Below, piece after piece: positions 43,176-51,797 of a stretch of DNA of 64,000 bases (position 1 is the first letter of the stretch; each line of letters starts with the position of its first letter). Below the pieces are notes generated by a model. That model was not told the origin of the DNA and did not search any database. It worked only from the letters and a program-made list of their open reading frames with translations. A program made the translations under genes and the position numbers. The DNA is from a virus: positions 24,567 to 88,566 of IMG/VR virus record IMGVR_UViG_3300025732_000026. One strand, given 5' to 3'.

Positions 43176-43620
43176 ATCTCGAAAAGCTTTTTGGTTTGAT
43201 GAAAAAACCATAGAGAGTGTAGAGAAAAAATATGGAGTCAAGTATATTGGATATTGGTGTGTTGAAGGCGCAAATGTACAATGGGCATCTAATCCAGTGG
43301 ATGTATTCTATCAACCCAATCCTAATACTGAATTAGGACATTCGAATTATTTTGGTATTTTTTCGTGGATGGGGGAGTGGCGTATTTGCAATGCTGATTC
43401 AGCATTTTCTGTACCAATAACTGGTATTTTAGAAAATGGTGTAGTATATGTATCCAGGTATCGACATGATAGTGTTTGCACTCCTAATGGAAATTGTATT
43501 GACGGTGGCAGGGATTATGTTAACATAAACAAAAATGCATCGCCGATAGAATTAGTTAATGTTAGAGTTGTTGATGGTGAATTTATTTTTGAAAAGAGGA
43601 TTGAAGAAAATGACAAATAA
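43162..43620 (+). CDS. Hypothetical protein
   Basis: A 152-residue protein rich in Trp and Tyr (GYWCVEGANVQWASNPVD, FSWMGEWRICNAD), probably all-beta. No family recognised. Overlaps both neighbours. Confidence 0.6.
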   Translation: MPHIESRKAFWFDEKTIESVEKKYGVKYIGYWCVEGANVQWASNPVDVFYQPNPNTELGHSNYFGIFSWMGEWRICNADSAFSVPITGILENGVVYVSRYRHDSVCTPNGNCIDGGRDYVNINKNASPIELVNVRVVDGEFIFEKRIEENDK

Positions 43621-43918
43621 TGCAAATTTACAAAAAATGATTGCAAAGATTCGTTTTACAATAAATGACTTGGAAACAGATGGTCGCCAATTACGTGCAT
43701 TATTGATATATAACTATCGAAAAGCGAATCCTATTACAGCCGACGGTCAATATTCATTTCACTTATATAATGCATATTGTGATCAATATCGAAAAAATCG
43801 AAATGATCTTGCAACCTATGTTGATTTGATGAAAAATCTGAAACAACAATTAAGAGAATCGAATTCTCGTTATTCTATTACGATTGATGTGCCGGAATTT
43901 CTTAAGAAGCAGGCATAA
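43610..43918 (+). CDS. Hypothetical protein
   Basis: A 102-residue helical, basic protein (MTNNANLQKMIAKIRF). The ATG 43610 follows GAAGAAA and overlaps the previous gene by 11 bases. No family recognised. Directly upstream of DNA ligase. Confidence 0.6.
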   Translation: MTNNANLQKMIAKIRFTINDLETDGRQLRALLIYNYRKANPITADGQYSFHLYNAYCDQYRKNRNDLATYVDLMKNLKQQLRESNSRYSITIDVPEFLKKQA

Positions 43919-43919
43919 T

Positions 43920-45230
43920 ATGAAGAATTACTATAATATTATTCTTTTGTTGAAATCTAGTGCATCAAGATTGCAAAAAGAGAAAATTCTAACTGAAAAT
44001 TCCGATGATGAAATTTTCAGAAAAATTTTTCAGTTAACATATAATCCATATATTAATTTTTATATTAAGAAAATTCCAGAACATTTCACTCATGCCGCAG
44101 CATTGACGTTAAATGAAACGTTACCAATGTTGGATAAATTGATTGATAGAACATTTACTGGAAATCATGGTATCAAATATCTGAAAAATATTTTAGAATT
44201 GTCATCATCGGATGACGGTAAAATTATCGAATTAATTATTAAAAAAGATTTAGATTGTGGTGTTAGTGTTGCAACTATCAACAAAATATGGCCGAAATTG
44301 ATTCCAGAATTCAAAATAATGAAATGCCATGATTCAATTGAACATATTAAATTTCCAGCAATTGCGCAACCTAAGATTGATTCTAGTCGGTGTGTAATTG
44401 AATGTTTAAATGCTGATACTGGAGATTTTATTGCGTATAGTTCATCTGGTCGAGAAATTGATATTGGTGACAAGTTTAAGAGTTCAGTTCAACTATTAAT
44501 GCGAACTGGTGAGAAATTTGATGGTGAATTAATATGTTATGAAAATTCGTCATTGACAGCCAAACCATTGGATAGAAAAACATCTAATGGCATTATATCA
44601 AAAGCAATTAAAAGAACTATTGCCGATTATGAACAAGATATTTTGAGATTTATTGTTTGGGATATAGTTGATGAAACTTCTAGTATACCATATTTGCAAC
44701 GTTTGGGTAGTTTAGCTGGTAGATTTTTTGCGGAAGGTATTCCACATAAAATATCATTGATTAATTATAAAACTGTTGATACAATTGATGATGCATATCA
44801 ATATTTTGATGAAATTGTACAACAAGGTGGTGAAGGAATTATTGTCAAAAATTATGATAATTTATGGGAAGGTAGACGAGTAAAATCCCAAGGAAAATTA
44901 AAAGAGGAATATGAATGTGAACTTAGAATCATTGAATTAGTAGACCATAAAAAGAAGGTTGGACAAATAGGAGCATTTGTTTGTCAAACCGAATGTGGTA
45001 AAGGAATGTTTCAAGTAGGTTCAGGATTAACAGATGAAATTAGATCGATGTTGCCATCACAACTAATCGATAAAATTATTACTGTTAGATTTAATCAATT
45101 AATACATAATAAGTCAGATGAATCAACAAATTTATATTTACCTAGATTTGTAGAATTCCGGCACGATAAATTGGAAGCCGACACTTTACAGCGAATTAGT
45201 GATATTTACATGTCTAAGGAAAGAAAATGA
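43920..45230 (+). CDS. 30: ATP-dependent DNA ligase (T4 gp30-like)
   Basis: A 436-residue ligase (T4 gp30 487). Adenylation motif I is QPKIDSSRC with Lys152, motif III around DGELICYE, motif IV EGIIVKNY and motif V RVKSQGKLKE, then the OB-fold with VGQIGAFVCQT. ATG 43920 directly follows the preceding stop. Motif I has Ser where nearly all DNA ligases have Gly (KxDG). Seals Okazaki fragments and repair nicks. Confidence 0.92.
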   Translation: MKNYYNIILLLKSSASRLQKEKILTENSDDEIFRKIFQLTYNPYINFYIKKIPEHFTHAAALTLNETLPMLDKLIDRTFTGNHGIKYLKNILELSSSDDGKIIELIIKKDLDCGVSVATINKIWPKLIPEFKIMKCHDSIEHIKFPAIAQPKIDSSRCVIECLNADTGDFIAYSSSGREIDIGDKFKSSVQLLMRTGEKFDGELICYENSSLTAKPLDRKTSNGIISKAIKRTIADYEQDILRFIVWDIVDETSSIPYLQRLGSLAGRFFAEGIPHKISLINYKTVDTIDDAYQYFDEIVQQGGEGIIVKNYDNLWEGRRVKSQGKLKEEYECELRIIELVDHKKKVGQIGAFVCQTECGKGMFQVGSGLTDEIRSMLPSQLIDKIITVRFNQLIHNKSDESTNLYLPRFVEFRHDKLEADTLQRISDIYMSKERK

Positions 45231-45285
45231 TGTATTTATTATTATATTCGAATATATTTTTAGTATTTTATTTTATGGCGACTAT

Positions 45286-45615
45286 ATGATTAAATTTGTA
45301 TTAATGATTATTTTACTGTATTCTGTTAATGTGAATGCAGAAATTGTTGATTCAAGATATTGCGGTGAACCTAAGAGAACAGTATCGGGTAAAATTAAAC
45401 GTGATTCTAAAATAATTCGAGAATTTAAGAAATTGTATCCAATTCCATCTGAATTATCCCATATTGAATGGGAAATAGATCATATTATCCCATTAGATCG
45501 AGGTGGGTGCCACAATGTAATGAATCTGCAATATCTTCCTAAAGAAATTAAATCATCTACTAATCCACTAGCAAAAGATCGCTGGGAAAGAAAGCTGTAT
45601 CCTAAAAATTATTGA
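45286..45615 (+). CDS. HNH endonuclease with signal peptide
   Basis: A 109-residue protein. Residues 1-18 form a Sec-type signal peptide (MIKFVLMIILLYSVNVNA, cleavage after NA). The mature part carries the HNH motif EIDHIIPLDRGGCHNVMNLQ, then a KDRWER segment. ATG 45286 is chosen because it opens the signal peptide; the frame extends further upstream without a ribosome site. It is likely a periplasmic nuclease, which might destroy incoming DNA of other phages or salvage DNA. Confidence 0.8.
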   Translation: MIKFVLMIILLYSVNVNAEIVDSRYCGEPKRTVSGKIKRDSKIIREFKKLYPIPSELSHIEWEIDHIIPLDRGGCHNVMNLQYLPKEIKSSTNPLAKDRWERKLYPKNY

Positions 45616-45630
45616 GACTAAATTGGAGAA

Positions 45631-46113
45631 ATGAAAATGGAAAGATTCGATGTCACTGGTGAAATAACTAAAAATGATAATGGATATTTCATCAAATATT
45701 CTGATTTTTTAAACTATCAGAAAATTTTATTGAATAAAATTCAAGAAATGGAAGATGCATTGGCAAAATCAAATATTCATATAGATAATTTATCAGTTCA
45801 AGATGCTAAAAATATTGAAAAAGAACTCGCAAATTTCCTATACACATCTGATCCAATGGGTACCAATTGTGTTGAAAATGGTTTATTAGATGAGTACGAT
45901 ATTGACGCTAAATTGATTCTAATGAATATTCGAACTTTTATTAATGGAATGTTTCCTTTTGATAAAACATTAATTAAAGACGGTATCAAATGGGCAGTTA
46001 CAAAAGTATTTGATGACAATTATTCGCCATTGAAATTAGACAAATCCCGAGCAAGTGATATTGTTAAATTTTTACAATTGAAAATAGGAGATTTTATTCA
46101 TGAGAAACACTAA
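45631..46113 (+). CDS. Hypothetical protein
   Basis: A 160-residue protein, with a possible short coiled coil near residues 30-60 and motif TDPMGTNCVENGL-like segment (TSDPMGTNCVENGLLDEYD) near residue 75 that recurs in small phage proteins. TTGGAGAA precedes the ATG. Family not recognised. Overlaps the next gene by 14 bases. Confidence 0.6.
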   Translation: MKMERFDVTGEITKNDNGYFIKYSDFLNYQKILLNKIQEMEDALAKSNIHIDNLSVQDAKNIEKELANFLYTSDPMGTNCVENGLLDEYDIDAKLILMNIRTFINGMFPFDKTLIKDGIKWAVTKVFDDNYSPLKLDKSRASDIVKFLQLKIGDFIHEKH

Positions 46114-46669
46114 TGAAATTTTAGCTCATTGGTATGAACAATTAACTAAAATTTATAAATTTGCACATCGAAAAAATTTATTAATTAATTTGCGATCTTT
46201 AATTAAAGATATGGAACAGAATGCTATTGTCAAAACTTCTTGGAATAATTCAGATGTTGATATTGCAAGATTGGATTTAATAAATCATCAATTGGCAGTA
46301 GGATTCGTTAAAATTGATGCGGAATATGTTCCGCTTTTTCCAGATGATATTGTTTATGTTGATAAAAAGAAATATGCTATAACTGAGTCCAACATGTTTG
46401 ATGATACTATTTGTCGTGCTAGAGAATGTGATACTAATGCAATAACATATCTTGCATTTGAAGACATGTTATTAAATCCAACTGTTGAGTATGTGGAGAT
46501 AGATGGTATTACAATAATTAAACCTAGACGTATTGATGCATCACAAATCGTCGTAAATTATAACAATATTAATACGCGAATATATATGTATGATAGAGTG
46601 TGGTATGAATTTGATAGTGTAGACGATAAAAAACATGCAATTTCATATATTGAAAAAATTTTCAAATAA
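46100..46669 (+). CDS. Hypothetical protein
   Basis: A 189-residue protein, helical N-terminus then beta-rich C-terminus (YVEIDGITIIKPRR). No family recognised. Last gene before the promoter at 46673. Confidence 0.6.
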   Translation: MRNTNEILAHWYEQLTKIYKFAHRKNLLINLRSLIKDMEQNAIVKTSWNNSDVDIARLDLINHQLAVGFVKIDAEYVPLFPDDIVYVDKKKYAITESNMFDDTICRARECDTNAITYLAFEDMLLNPTVEYVEIDGITIIKPRRIDASQIVVNYNNINTRIYMYDRVWYEFDSVDDKKHAISYIEKIFK

Positions 46670-46672
46670 TTG

Positions 46673-46700
46673 TTGACTTTAAGAAAAAAATCTGTATAAT
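46673..46700 (+). promoter_or_regulatory. Sigma70-type promoter with spacer motif
   Basis: TTGACT at 46673-46678, 16-bp spacer beginning TTAAGAAA, TATAAT at 46695-46700. Confidence 0.7.
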
Positions 46701-46746
46701 TGACTTTGTTGTTTAATTTTATTAATTTTTGAGGGGGTATTATAAC

Positions 46747-47709
46747 ATGGCAGCAGAAATCGATCTGAGTAACGGCACTCCAGCAATGGCTTTTATCGGC
46801 AATCGTAAAGATATATGGCATGGTTTAGGACAGGAATTGCAGATTAATTCGCCAATTGAAGTATGGATTAAAGAAGCTGGATTTGATTGGGATATTATTG
46901 AATCAGATGTGAAATTTCAGAATGAAGGTGAAGAATTACTTTTCACTGGTAAAAAGGTGTTATCAAGATCAGATAATAAAATTCCATTGGCAATTGTAAG
47001 TGATGCTTACAAAACAGTTCAACCTAAACAAGTATTGGAATTTTTTCGAGATATTGTATCAGATTCTGGTATGCATCTATCAACCGCTGGTTGCTTGTTT
47101 GATGGAAAGAAATTTTGGGCACTGGCAAACACTGGTAATTCATTGGTTCTTAATACTGGCGATAAAATAGATGGACATCTGTTACTATCATCTTCTTGTG
47201 ATGGCACTAATGCGACTACCGCTAGTTTCGTCTCAACTAGAGTTGTATGCAACAATACGCTAAACGTGGCATTGAATGAAGATATTGGCAAACATCGAGT
47301 TAAAGTTACACATCGTCAAGTTTTTGATGCAACTAAAATCAAACAAAAACTTGGATTAATTGATGATGCATGGGATAAATTCAAGGATAATATTATATCA
47401 CTTACGAATTTTAAAGTTTCAGATAGTGATGCTCATAAATTTATCTCAGATATTATTAAACAAGAATTTACTCCAACACATGCTGAGGTATTAGAAATTA
47501 ATCGTGTGTATTCCCTGTATGCTGGTGCAGGAAAGGGATCCGATGCATGTCGTAATACAGCATTTGGTATCTTAAATGCCTTTACGGAGAAAGTAGATCA
47601 TTATAGTAACGGACATTCAAATTCTTCCAAATTTTGGAATGCTGCGTATGGTTCTGGTGCTAAAATGAAAGATAATGCCTTTACCCAATTATTGCAATTG
47701 GCGGCATAA
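46747..47709 (+). CDS. DUF932-family phage/plasmid protein
   Basis: A 320-residue protein with NGTPAMAFIGNRKDIWHGLG at the start, KVLSRSDNKIPLAIVSDAYKTVQP, FDGKKFWALANTG and CDGTNATTASFVSTRVVCNNTL, the pattern of DUF932 (phage/plasmid-related) proteins. GAGGGGG 9 bases upstream decides the ATG 46747. The family is common on mobile elements and its function is not established. It has its own promoter and terminator and codon use suggesting strong expression. Confidence 0.88.
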   Translation: MAAEIDLSNGTPAMAFIGNRKDIWHGLGQELQINSPIEVWIKEAGFDWDIIESDVKFQNEGEELLFTGKKVLSRSDNKIPLAIVSDAYKTVQPKQVLEFFRDIVSDSGMHLSTAGCLFDGKKFWALANTGNSLVLNTGDKIDGHLLLSSSCDGTNATTASFVSTRVVCNNTLNVALNEDIGKHRVKVTHRQVFDATKIKQKLGLIDDAWDKFKDNIISLTNFKVSDSDAHKFISDIIKQEFTPTHAEVLEINRVYSLYAGAGKGSDACRNTAFGILNAFTEKVDHYSNGHSNSSKFWNAAYGSGAKMKDNAFTQLLQLAA

Positions 47710-47711
47710 AA

Positions 47712-47760
47712 GTTTCATCAAATTGATGAAAAATGGGTGTTAATCACACCCATTAGTTTA
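47712..47760 (+). terminator. Double-hairpin terminator-like element
   Basis: Two adjacent inverted repeats: TTTCATCA..TTGATGAAA (47713-47731) and AATGGGTGT (47732-47740) / ACACCCATT (47746-47754), then T-rich sequence. Probably ends the DUF932 transcript. Confidence 0.65.
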
Positions 47761-47782
47761 GTTTAATTTTTAGGAGAATGTT

Positions 47783-48649
47783 ATGCGAAATCTCGCGCAA
47801 TTTTTTGTAGTAATGATGATGTTGATTTGTTTGGATGCATTTGCATCTAATCACAATAACGGCAATGGCAATGGCAATGGTAATAATAATGGTCCTCATT
47901 CATCTAGTGTTGTTGATGTTGATACCAGTGTTATCAATTCTATTTCTAATCGTACTAATGTCGACATTGGTAATACCAACACTTTAACAAATACTCTAGG
48001 TATTTCTGATTCTGGTAATAGCACTAATACCTTGGGACAGTCTATTAATGATTCTGGTAATAGCACTAATACCAATTTTTTGGGTCAGGGTATTTCTGAT
48101 TCTGGCAATGCTAACGCCCACCAAAATCAAACGCAGTCCCAAACTCAGCAACAAGATCAGTCGCAGAGTATGAATGATTCTGGTAATAGCAATGCTACTC
48201 AGTCACAATCCGCATCTAATGCAGGTAATGCTCAAAGTGTTAATATGCATACGCCCAAACAGCATTACAATACACCATCAGCAATGTTGTTTGTGCCACC
48301 ACCAACAGCGACTTGTCAGAATGTGATTGGTGCCGCTGGTATGGGACCAGGAATGGGGTTAAGTATCAGTGGCTCATACACCAATGAGAATTGCGAAATT
48401 CTTGAACTGGCCAAGGCATTGGCTTCAATCGGTCAAGTTAAAGCAAGCTATGAGGTTATGTGCGCAACTAAACACGGCAATTTGACTCAGTTCTGTCGAA
48501 AACTGAATGCTCAAAATGTTGATAAACTCAAGGAAGATGAAAAGGTTGATGTTAAAGGCGCAGTTGCACAAGTTGCAATTCAACAGCCACGAGCAGAAGC
48601 AGGTGCAGTTTTTAATGCCAATCATCCTAATCCTTGGCTGACACATTAA
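47783..48649 (+). CDS. Secreted low-complexity (Asn/Gly/Gln/Ser-rich) protein
   Basis: A 288-residue protein. Residues 1-22 are a signal peptide (MRNLAQFFVVMMMLICLDAFA). Residues 23-155 are low complexity with repeats of (I)xDSGNSTNTLGQ and SQSQ/NQTQ. The C-terminal domain of about 120 residues has CQNVIGAAGMGPGMGLSISG, CEILELAKALASIG and VMCATKHGNLTQFC, with conserved Cys. Phage proteins with this plan, Gln/Asn repeats then a Gly-rich and Cys-containing domain, exist in other tailed phages, role unknown. GGAGAATGTT precedes the ATG and a strong terminator follows. Confidence 0.75.
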   Translation: MRNLAQFFVVMMMLICLDAFASNHNNGNGNGNGNNNGPHSSSVVDVDTSVINSISNRTNVDIGNTNTLTNTLGISDSGNSTNTLGQSINDSGNSTNTNFLGQGISDSGNANAHQNQTQSQTQQQDQSQSMNDSGNSNATQSQSASNAGNAQSVNMHTPKQHYNTPSAMLFVPPPTATCQNVIGAAGMGPGMGLSISGSYTNENCEILELAKALASIGQVKASYEVMCATKHGNLTQFCRKLNAQNVDKLKEDEKVDVKGAVAQVAIQQPRAEAGAVFNANHPNPWLTH

Positions 48650-48659
48650 TATTTGATTC

Positions 48660-48690
48660 GAAGATTGGTTGATTTCAACCAATCTTCTTT
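48660..48690 (+). terminator. Intrinsic terminator
   Basis: Near-perfect palindrome with 13-bp arms GAAGATTGGTTGA (48660-48672) / TCAACCAATCTTC (48675-48687), then TTT. Confidence 0.85.
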
Positions 48691-48702
48691 AAGGACTATA
48701 AT

Positions 48703-48906
48703 ATGACAATAGCATATATTCCACCAGATTCACAAAAAGCAATAGAACTTTTTCCAAACAATGCAAGATATCGAAAAAAATGGCTAGAGAATTATCGGTA
48801 TCTTAAAAATGCAAATAAATTAGCATTAGATACCGGTGGTTGGATTATTGATGGTGGAGAATTTCTGCCAGAATTTAAGTTTAGTTTTTTTAATGGAGTT
48901 AAATAA
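48703..48906 (+). CDS. Small hypothetical protein
   Basis: A 67-residue protein, MTIAYIPPDSQKAIELFPNN, basic middle, TGGWIIDGG near the end. AAGGACTATA precedes the ATG. No family recognised. Confidence 0.55.
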   Translation: MTIAYIPPDSQKAIELFPNNARYRKKWLENYRYLKNANKLALDTGGWIIDGGEFLPEFKFSFFNGVK

Positions 48907-48907
48907 T

Positions 48908-49198
48908 ATGTTAATTGAAAATAAATTTGCTGGAAATGCAGTTGAAACTAAACAGTCAAGAATTTTTGAATTATTAAACGAAACGGACAAAGAATTTTCA
49001 TCCGTATTTGATTTATTGGAGACTCTACACTCAAAAATGCGACCGATTTTGACGGATAATGGGAGTCACTCATTGCCGGTAAAAGAGCAAGCAATTCCAC
49101 AACGAAGTGAAATTGCCAATATAATTGCTACAAATAATGATAAAATAAAGGACATTAAATCTCGCCTAATCTTTTTATTAGATAATATTGAGTTATAA
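48908..49198 (+). CDS. Small hypothetical protein
   Basis: A 96-residue helical protein (ELLNETDKEFSSVFDLLETL). ATG 48908 is 2 bases after the previous stop. Similar small proteins with RSEIANIIATNNDKI-like ends occur in phages. Function unknown. Confidence 0.55.
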   Translation: MLIENKFAGNAVETKQSRIFELLNETDKEFSSVFDLLETLHSKMRPILTDNGSHSLPVKEQAIPQRSEIANIIATNNDKIKDIKSRLIFLLDNIEL

Positions 49199-49200
49199 TT

Positions 49201-49449
49201 ATGTCAAATTACGAACTAGAATTGGATTTGTCCAACTTTCTAATTGAACATCTATCCCTTCCAATTAATACTAAACTCTATAGAGATTCCAAACTATCCG
49301 ATTGTGGTTTGGATTCACTCGATATGGTTGATATGATTTTCTTAGTAGAAGATCGATATGATGTTGTATTGGAAAATACACACAATATCTATACTTTTGG
49401 AAATTTACTTGATATAATAGATTCCAAATTAAACATACATCAATTATGA
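49201..49449 (+). CDS. Acyl carrier protein-like
   Basis: An 82-residue acidic four-helix protein with the phosphopantetheine attachment site CGLDSLDMVDMIFLVEDRY; Ser39 of DSL is the modified residue. Length and spacing match bacterial ACPs (about 78). A partner acyltransferase or synthase is not seen here, so it may act with host enzymes, perhaps altering lipid or lipid A acylation. ATG directly follows the previous stop. Confidence 0.85.
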   Translation: MSNYELELDLSNFLIEHLSLPINTKLYRDSKLSDCGLDSLDMVDMIFLVEDRYDVVLENTHNIYTFGNLLDIIDSKLNIHQL

Positions 49450-49501
49450 TTTATATAATAACACCTTTAATCAACATTAAATAATATTTTGAGTCTATAT
49501 A

Positions 49502-49615
49502 ATGAAAGAAAATATTGCATTAATTATACTTTTTATGTTAAAATTTGTATCATGTTTATTGGTAACAGCGGTAATTTTACAAGCTGTTAAAGAAATATTA
49601 TTAACGTGGCATTGA
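49502..49615 (+). CDS. 37-residue membrane peptide
   Basis: One long hydrophobic helix (IALIILFMLKFVSCLLVTAVIL) in a 37-residue frame. No clear ribosome site (TATATA precedes the ATG), so it is tentative. Confidence 0.4.
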   Translation: MKENIALIILFMLKFVSCLLVTAVILQAVKEILLTWH

Positions 49616-49623
49616 TTTAAATT

Positions 49624-49696
49624 GATATTCTAAGTTTAATGGTAAAACTGACAGCACAAGTCATGCCAATATGGGTTCAAATTCGATTGAATATTA
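49624..49696 (+). tRNA. Degenerate tRNA-like sequence
   Basis: A 73-base stretch with a 7-bp acceptor-like stem GATATTC / GAATATT (49624-49630 / 49689-49695), a D arm AGTT..AACT with TAATGG loop almost identical to that of the tRNA at 50952, and a T-loop-like GGGTTCAAAT. The anticodon arm TGAC-AGCACAA-GTCA lacks U33, and the T stem has a mismatch. Probably a decayed or highly derived tRNA; if read, the anticodon would be CAC. Confidence 0.35.
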
Positions 49697-49714
49697 AATA
49701 GGTAGGAATATATT

Positions 49715-50947
49715 ATGTCTACACAAAATTATGAATTTATTGAAGGTTCCGCTGTTAATATTAAAGCATGGACCAAGAACTTGCCAATCGAATCAATGGC
49801 TATTGATCAATTAAAAAATATTGCTTCACTTCCATTTATTCATAGTCATGTCGCAGTAATGCCAGATGTTCATGCCGGAAAGGGTGCAACTGTTGGATCA
49901 GTAATTCCAACAAACAAAGCAATCATTCCGGCAGCGGTTGGTGTAGATATTGGATGTGGTATGATTGCCGTTAAAACTTCACTAACAGCAAATGATTTGC
50001 CGGATAATTTACTGAACATTAGATTGTCCATCGAATCCAGTGTACCACATGGTAGAACTAATAATGGTGGCGTAGGAGATAGAGGAGCATGGGGCGATGT
50101 TCCAGATGATATTCAATTTATTGCTATGATGTCATTACACGAAGATTTATGTGAACTCGTGCATAAACACGATGGATTAAATTCCGCATCCAAACGCTAT
50201 CAAAATCATTTAGGAACATTGGGAACAGGAAATCATTTCATCGAAATATGCTTAGATGAATCTGATAATGTTTGGATCATGTTACATTCCGGCTCGCGCG
50301 GTATTGGAAATAGAATAGGATCATATTTTATTGAAAAAGCTAAATCGGAAATGGAAAAATGGTATATACATCTTCCTGATTCTGATTTGGCATATCTGCC
50401 AGAAGGTTCTGAGTATTTTGATGATTATATTACAGCATTGGATTGGGCACAGCGATATGCAAAATTAAATCGTGAGATAATGATGAAAAATGTTATTACC
50501 GCGATGAAATCTTGTATTCCAAAATCGTTTGATACTGATATTATGGCAATTAATTGTCATCATAACTACGTCTCAAAGGAACGTCATTTTGGTAAAAATG
50601 TTTATGTTACCCGTAAAGGTGCAGTATCAGCACAAAAAGATCAATATGGAATTATTCCAGGATCAATGGGAGCAAAATCATTTATTGTAAGAGGTTTGGG
50701 TAATCGTGAATCATTTTGTTCATGTTCTCATGGAGCTGGTCGTAGAATGTCACGAACAGAGGCGCGAAATACATTCACATTAGATGATCATATTCATGCT
50801 ACTGAAGGTGTTGAATGTCGCAAAGATATTGATGTGATTGATGAAACGCCATTAGCGTATAAGGATATTGATATTGTTATGGCAGCACAATCTGATTTGG
50901 TTGAAATAGTACATACATTAAAACAAGTATTGTGCGTAAAAGGTTAA
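49715..50947 (+). CDS. rtcB: RtcB-type RNA-splicing ligase
   Basis: A 410-residue RtcB homologue. Metal/GTP site motifs: VAVMPDVHAGKGATVG, GVDIGCGM (Asp-x-Gly-Cys-Gly), LGTLGTGNHFIE, HSGSRGIGN, AINCHHNYV and the guanylylated-His loop CSCSHGAGRRMSR. It joins 2',3'-cyclic phosphate (or 3'-phosphate) and 5'-OH RNA ends with GTP. Flanked by a tRNA-like sequence and a tRNA gene, suggesting repair of tRNAs cut by host nucleases. Confidence 0.94.
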   Translation: MSTQNYEFIEGSAVNIKAWTKNLPIESMAIDQLKNIASLPFIHSHVAVMPDVHAGKGATVGSVIPTNKAIIPAAVGVDIGCGMIAVKTSLTANDLPDNLLNIRLSIESSVPHGRTNNGGVGDRGAWGDVPDDIQFIAMMSLHEDLCELVHKHDGLNSASKRYQNHLGTLGTGNHFIEICLDESDNVWIMLHSGSRGIGNRIGSYFIEKAKSEMEKWYIHLPDSDLAYLPEGSEYFDDYITALDWAQRYAKLNREIMMKNVITAMKSCIPKSFDTDIMAINCHHNYVSKERHFGKNVYVTRKGAVSAQKDQYGIIPGSMGAKSFIVRGLGNRESFCSCSHGAGRRMSRTEARNTFTLDDHIHATEGVECRKDIDVIDETPLAYKDIDIVMAAQSDLVEIVHTLKQVLCVKG

Positions 50948-50951
50948 TTAG

Positions 50952-51022
50952 AGGTATGTAACTTAATGGTAAAGTGTAGAATTCATGATTCAAGAAAGAT
51001 GGTTCGATTCCATCCATACCTA
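50952..51022 (+). tRNA. tRNA with CAT anticodon (Met-type)
   Basis: Acceptor AGGTATG (50952-50958) / CATACCT (51015-51021), discriminator A, CCA not encoded. D arm ACTT-AATGGTA-AAGT, anticodon stem TAGAA/TTCAA (one A-A mismatch) with loop TTCATGA (anticodon CAT), variable GAAA, T arm GATGG-TTCGATT-CCATC. CAT could be elongator Met, or Ile if modified by lysidine. The start is 5 bases after the rtcB stop. Confidence 0.85.
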
Positions 51023-51043
51023 ATATTATATTGAAGTTATATT

Positions 51044-51778
51044 ATGAAAATCATATCTAAATTTGAAGATTATTACGATTATGTTGGTAAAATTAACGAT
51101 ACCGACGATAGAGTAATTTATGATCGTAGAGCAATTGCGCAAACCGATGTTAATATAAAAGGTTCAATAAAACGAACTTATTTAGAAAATATAACACGCG
51201 ATTTGAAATTGAATTATAAATTATATGAGTATGCATTAAAGTATTTGATCGTATTTGATAAAATGTATATGATTGTCAATACAATACCTAAGAAATGTGA
51301 TCCAATCAAAAGGTATAATTTAAAAAATGACTATAAATTACTATCAAGAAAAAATGAAGAACATCTTCCTCTAATTGACAGTATTGAAAAAGTCAATAAT
51401 AGATATAGATGGCATGCAAATGTATTATTTTATGATATCGAAGAACATTTTTGTAGGCAAGACCCATTATTAATTAGTGCTTGTAGAGAAGTCAAACATC
51501 CAATTTTCGTGATTACTTCTATTGAGCATAAAACAACAACTTGGAGAGATGAGAATATCACTACGGCTTTAAAAATCGATGAGAATATTCCAGTATTGAA
51601 AGATTTGGGATTTTCATCTATTATGAAACCTGAAATTTTATACCAAGAAATCGAATATTTTATCTCAAATACAATTAGAGAAAATCCTGATATTAAACCA
51701 CCAGTTGAAATATCCGATAGACATAAAATTCCGCAACATGGATTTGATTTGAAACAATCATTTAGGCATGGAAAATAA
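51044..51778 (+). CDS. Conserved phage protein (MKIISKFxDYYD family)
   Basis: A 244-residue protein with the N-terminus MKIISKFEDYYDYVG seen in many large phages, then ILFYDIEEHF-type strand (VLFYDIEEHFCRQDP) and a C-terminal AWFI-like basic part. It has two Cys near residue 140-150. No function is known to me. Confidence 0.75.
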   Translation: MKIISKFEDYYDYVGKINDTDDRVIYDRRAIAQTDVNIKGSIKRTYLENITRDLKLNYKLYEYALKYLIVFDKMYMIVNTIPKKCDPIKRYNLKNDYKLLSRKNEEHLPLIDSIEKVNNRYRWHANVLFYDIEEHFCRQDPLLISACREVKHPIFVITSIEHKTTTWRDENITTALKIDENIPVLKDLGFSSIMKPEILYQEIEYFISNTIRENPDIKPPVEISDRHKIPQHGFDLKQSFRHGK

Positions 51779-51797
51779 CGCGAATAAAAAAAAACTA

